Assembly: GCA_041691815.1 (NCBI GenBank)
Contig: JBEPTZ010000036.1
Location: 1-36,344 of the forward strand
Direction of reading: 5' to 3'
DNA: 36,344 nucleotides
Source: 70-18 sp041691815
GTDB lineage: Bacteria; Pseudomonadota; Alphaproteobacteria; Acetobacterales; Acetobacteraceae
Part shown: in pieces, positions 33,869 to 36,344 of the stretch
How positions within the stretch are numbered: the stretch's first letter is position 1
Layout: every line of letters starts with the position of its first letter
Notes under the pieces: generated by a model
The model's database searches: none
What the model was told of the DNA's origin: nothing
The model's input: the letters and a program-made list of their open reading frames with translations, nothing else
Program-made: the position numbers and the translations under genes

Positions 33869-36214
33869 TTGTTACGCACTCGCGCGAAGCTGTTCGCGTC
33901 GGCCCTGGTGCTCTGTGTCGCGGCCTCGGTGGTCGCGCTGGGGCAGGTCGCCGGCCCGCAAACCCAGTCTCCCCCCCGGACCCAGGCGACCGCCGGGACG
34001 GTCGCCGCGATCAAGGTGGACGGCAACCAGCGGATCGAGGCCGGCACCATCCGCTCCTACATGCTGGTGCAACCCGGCAGCGCGTTCGATGCCGCCGAGA
34101 TGGACCGCAGCCTGAAGACACTCTACGCCACCGGCCTGTTCTCCGACGTCAAGCTGGAGCGGCAGGGCGATACGCTGGTGGTCCACGTGGTGGAAAACCC
34201 GATCGTCAACCAGATCGCCTTCGAGGGAAACAACAAGGTCACCGACCAATCCCTGCGCCCGGAGATCCAGTTGCGCCCGCGTGCGGTCTACACCGCTGCC
34301 CTGGCCGAGTCGGATCGCCAGCGCATCCTCAACATCTATGCCAAGCGTGGCCGTTTCGGCGCCACGGTGGTCCCCAAGATCATCAAGCTCGGGCAGAACC
34401 GGGTGGATGTGGTGTTCGAGATCCACGAGAGCGACTCCACCTATGTCAGCCGCATCGCCTTCGTCGGCAACAAGGCGTTCAGCGAATCGACACTGCTGGA
34501 CGTGATCGGCTCGCGCGAGGAGGCATGGTGGCGCTTCCTGTCCACCAGCGACCAGTACGACCCGGAGCGGGTGAAGTTCGACAAGGAACTGCTGCGCCGC
34601 TACTACCTCAGCAAGGGCTATGCCGATTTCGACGTGGTCAGCGCCAACGCCGAACTGGCGCCGGATCGCTCGGCCTTCTTCGTGACCTTCACCCTGCACG
34701 AGGGCGCCCGCTACCGGGTCTCCAGCGTTGAGGTGAACGCCACCCTGCGCAACCTCGACCCCAAGACGCTGCGCCGCTCGATCGAGATCGATCCCGGCGA
34801 CTGGTACAACGGCGACGCCGTGGAGCGCGCCGACAAGACGCTGACCGAGGCGGTGCAGGACCGCGGCTACGCCTTCGTCGACGTCAAGCCGCGGATCAAG
34901 CGCGACATCGAGAAGCACACCATTGACCTCGCCTTCGATGTCGGCGAGGGCCCGCGCGTCTATATCGAGCGCATCAATATCGCCGGCAACCAGCGCACCA
35001 TGGACAAGGTGGTCCGCCGCGAGATGCGCGTGGCCGAGGGCGACCCGTTCAACGCCACGTTGCTGCGCGAAAGCCGCCAGCGCATCGTCGACCTCGACTT
35101 CTTCAACGGCGTCGGGGCCAACGCGACGCCCGGCTCGGCGCCGGACAAATCGATCGTCAACATCAATGTCGAGGAAAAGGCGACCGGCGAACTGAGCCTC
35201 GGCGGCGGCTACTCCACCGATATCGGCCCGCTGGTCAGCGCCGGCCTGCGCGAGCGCAACCTGATCGGCACCGGCATCGACGGCAGCATCAATGCGCTGC
35301 TGGCGCAAAAGCAGAGCCAGGTGAAGCTGTCGGTCACCGACCCGTATTTCCTCGACCGCAACCTGGTGGCCGGGTTCGACCTGTTCCGCATCCAGTCGAA
35401 CCTGCAGGACGTGGCGAATTACAGCCAGCGCAGCCTCGGCGTCTCGCTGCGGCTCGGCTACGAGTTCACCGAGCATGTGCGCCAACTCTGGACCTATTCG
35501 CTGATCGACCGCGACATCTATAACGTGCAGCCGTCCGCCAGCCTCTATGTGGTCGATGCGAAGGGGGCGACGCTGCTGTCGCAGATCGGCCAGACGTTGA
35601 GCATCGATTACCGCGATTCGAAGCTGACGCCGCATACCGGCTGGCTGATCCGGCTGGGCACCGATTTCGCCGGCCTGGGTGGCGACAGTCACTTCGTCCG
35701 CACCAAACTCGACGGCGCCTACTACATTCCGCTCGATCGCTTTACCGGCAACACCGACTGGGATCTGGTGATCCAGGGCGGCGTCGGCAAAATGTTCTCG
35801 CTGGGCGGCCGGCAGCAGATCATCGACCGCTTCTTCCTCGGCGGCGACAATCTGCGCGGCTTCGAGACTGCCGGCGCCGGCCCGCACAGCGTGCCGGCCG
35901 GCGACAGCCTGGGCGGCAATCTCATCTGGACCCAGACCACCGAACTGCGCTTCCCGCTGCCGGTCGCCCATGATCTCGGCCTTACCGGCCGCGCTTTCGT
36001 CGATGTCGGCTCGCTGTCGCAGGTCAATTCGCTGGTTGTCGGCGGCGTGCCGGTTGCGCTCACCGACAGCGCGGCACCGCGGGTCGGCACCGGGTTCGGC
36101 ATCTCCTGGAAAACCCCGTTCGGCTTGCTGAACGTCGATCTGGCGGTGCCGGTGCTCAAGCAGAAATACGACAAGTCCCAACTCATCCGTTTCGGTTTTG
36201 GCACGAGGTTCTAG
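33869..36214 (+). CDS. bamA: Outer membrane protein assembly factor BamA
   Basis: The central channel of the BAM complex, which folds beta-barrel proteins into the outer membrane. From TTG 33869 it has 781 residues. A signal peptide (LLRTRAKLFASALVLCVAAS) is followed by five POTRA-type repeats, with typical IKVDGNQRIEAGTIRSYM, IAFEGNNKVT and INIAGNQRTMDKVVRREM. A C-terminal 16-strand barrel contains FFLGGDNLRGF and ends in the terminal phenylalanine of FGFGTRF, the outer-membrane signature. I preferred TTG 33869 because GAGGAG (33854-33859) is 9 bases upstream and the signal peptide then starts normally. A GTG at 33782 would add 29 unrelated residues. Confidence 0.96.
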   Translation: MLRTRAKLFASALVLCVAASVVALGQVAGPQTQSPPRTQATAGTVAAIKVDGNQRIEAGTIRSYMLVQPGSAFDAAEMDRSLKTLYATGLFSDVKLERQGDTLVVHVVENPIVNQIAFEGNNKVTDQSLRPEIQLRPRAVYTAALAESDRQRILNIYAKRGRFGATVVPKIIKLGQNRVDVVFEIHESDSTYVSRIAFVGNKAFSESTLLDVIGSREEAWWRFLSTSDQYDPERVKFDKELLRRYYLSKGYADFDVVSANAELAPDRSAFFVTFTLHEGARYRVSSVEVNATLRNLDPKTLRRSIEIDPGDWYNGDAVERADKTLTEAVQDRGYAFVDVKPRIKRDIEKHTIDLAFDVGEGPRVYIERINIAGNQRTMDKVVRREMRVAEGDPFNATLLRESRQRIVDLDFFNGVGANATPGSAPDKSIVNINVEEKATGELSLGGGYSTDIGPLVSAGLRERNLIGTGIDGSINALLAQKQSQVKLSVTDPYFLDRNLVAGFDLFRIQSNLQDVANYSQRSLGVSLRLGYEFTEHVRQLWTYSLIDRDIYNVQPSASLYVVDAKGATLLSQIGQTLSIDYRDSKLTPHTGWLIRLGTDFAGLGGDSHFVRTKLDGAYYIPLDRFTGNTDWDLVIQGGVGKMFSLGGRQQIIDRFFLGGDNLRGFETAGAGPHSVPAGDSLGGNLIWTQTTELRFPLPVAHDLGLTGRAFVDVGSLSQVNSLVVGGVPVALTDSAAPRVGTGFGISWKTPFGLLNVDLAVPVLKQKYDKSQLIRFGFGTRF

Positions 36215-36344
36215 TGCGACAGTTCTCTATCCCGACAATGTCTTCGCGTATTCCCGCCTTGCCCGCCCTGCTGGCGGCGCTGCTGCTGGCCGGCGGCCTG
36301 CTGCTGCTGGGCGGCGCGGCGCAGGCCCAGAGCAAGGATTATTT
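36214..36344 (+). CDS. N-terminal fragment of a probable OmpH/Skp-family periplasmic chaperone
   Basis: Only 43 codons are inside the window, and the frame is open to its end. The GTG at 36214 shares one base with the bamA stop and has GAGG 5 bases upstream; ATG 36238 is an in-frame alternative. The residues form a clear signal peptide: hydrophobic LLAALLLAGGLLLLGGA, then AQAQ before SKDYF. Identification as Skp/OmpH rests on position directly after bamA, as in most proteobacteria, plus the secretion signal. The diagnostic part of the protein is not present. Confidence 0.6.
   Translation, partial: MRQFSIPTMSSRIPALPALLAALLLAGGLLLLGGAAQAQSKDY

Overview
The window is ordinary chromosomal core sequence from a high-GC alphaproteobacterium. 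The best fit is Rhodospirillales, probably Acetobacteraceae; this placement is inferred from gene order and protein style, not from a database search. Supporting signs are separate nuoC and nuoD genes, the run nuoN-birA-coaX-rnj-DUF1467-proS-lolC-lolD-dnaE, a short ProRS with almost no editing insertion, one LolC/E-type permease, frequent GTG or TTG starts, and a PEP-CTERM surface protein. I see no rRNA, CRISPR array, insertion sequence, phage gene or integrase.

Region 1 (1-14687): a tRNA-Asp(GUC), then a compact 14-gene nuoA-N operon for respiratory complex I. Most genes overlap or lie within a few bases. The NADH module (E, F, G), the quinone-side arm (B, C, D, I) and the membrane proton-pumping arm (A, H, J, K, L, M, N) are all complete, and their iron-sulfur cysteines are visible.

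Region 2 (14684-18171): biotin-protein ligase, type III pantothenate kinase, RNase J and a small DUF1467 membrane protein continue in the same direction, tightly packed. A 360-base spacer with two hairpins follows.

Region 3 (18532-25213): proS, lolC and lolD (the lipoprotein release transporter) and dnaE (replicative polymerase alpha subunit). dnaE converges on the only minus-strand gene, a secreted choice-of-anchor-A / PEP-CTERM protein (25225-26241). Its upstream side is a 399-base divergent spacer with a palindromic operator candidate, shared with the rpsB leader.

Region 4 (26641-36344): rpsB-tsf, closed by a convincing intrinsic terminator. Then comes the classical pyrH-frr-uppS-cdsA-dxr-rseP-bamA run, and the start of a probable skp/ompH gene cut by the window end. 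These genes join translation, nucleotide supply, isoprenoid and phospholipid synthesis, and outer-membrane assembly.

No new system is evident. The most unusual signals are small: short tandem duplications just after or across several stop codons (nuoI, DUF1467, rpsB) and in the tsf-pyrH spacer; a His/Gly tail on NuoJ; a shortened BirA C-terminus; a cdsA without a normal start codon covering its conserved N-terminus; a hairpin holding both stop codons of the convergent dnaE and PEP-CTERM genes; and a 21-bp palindrome upstream of the PEP-CTERM gene.
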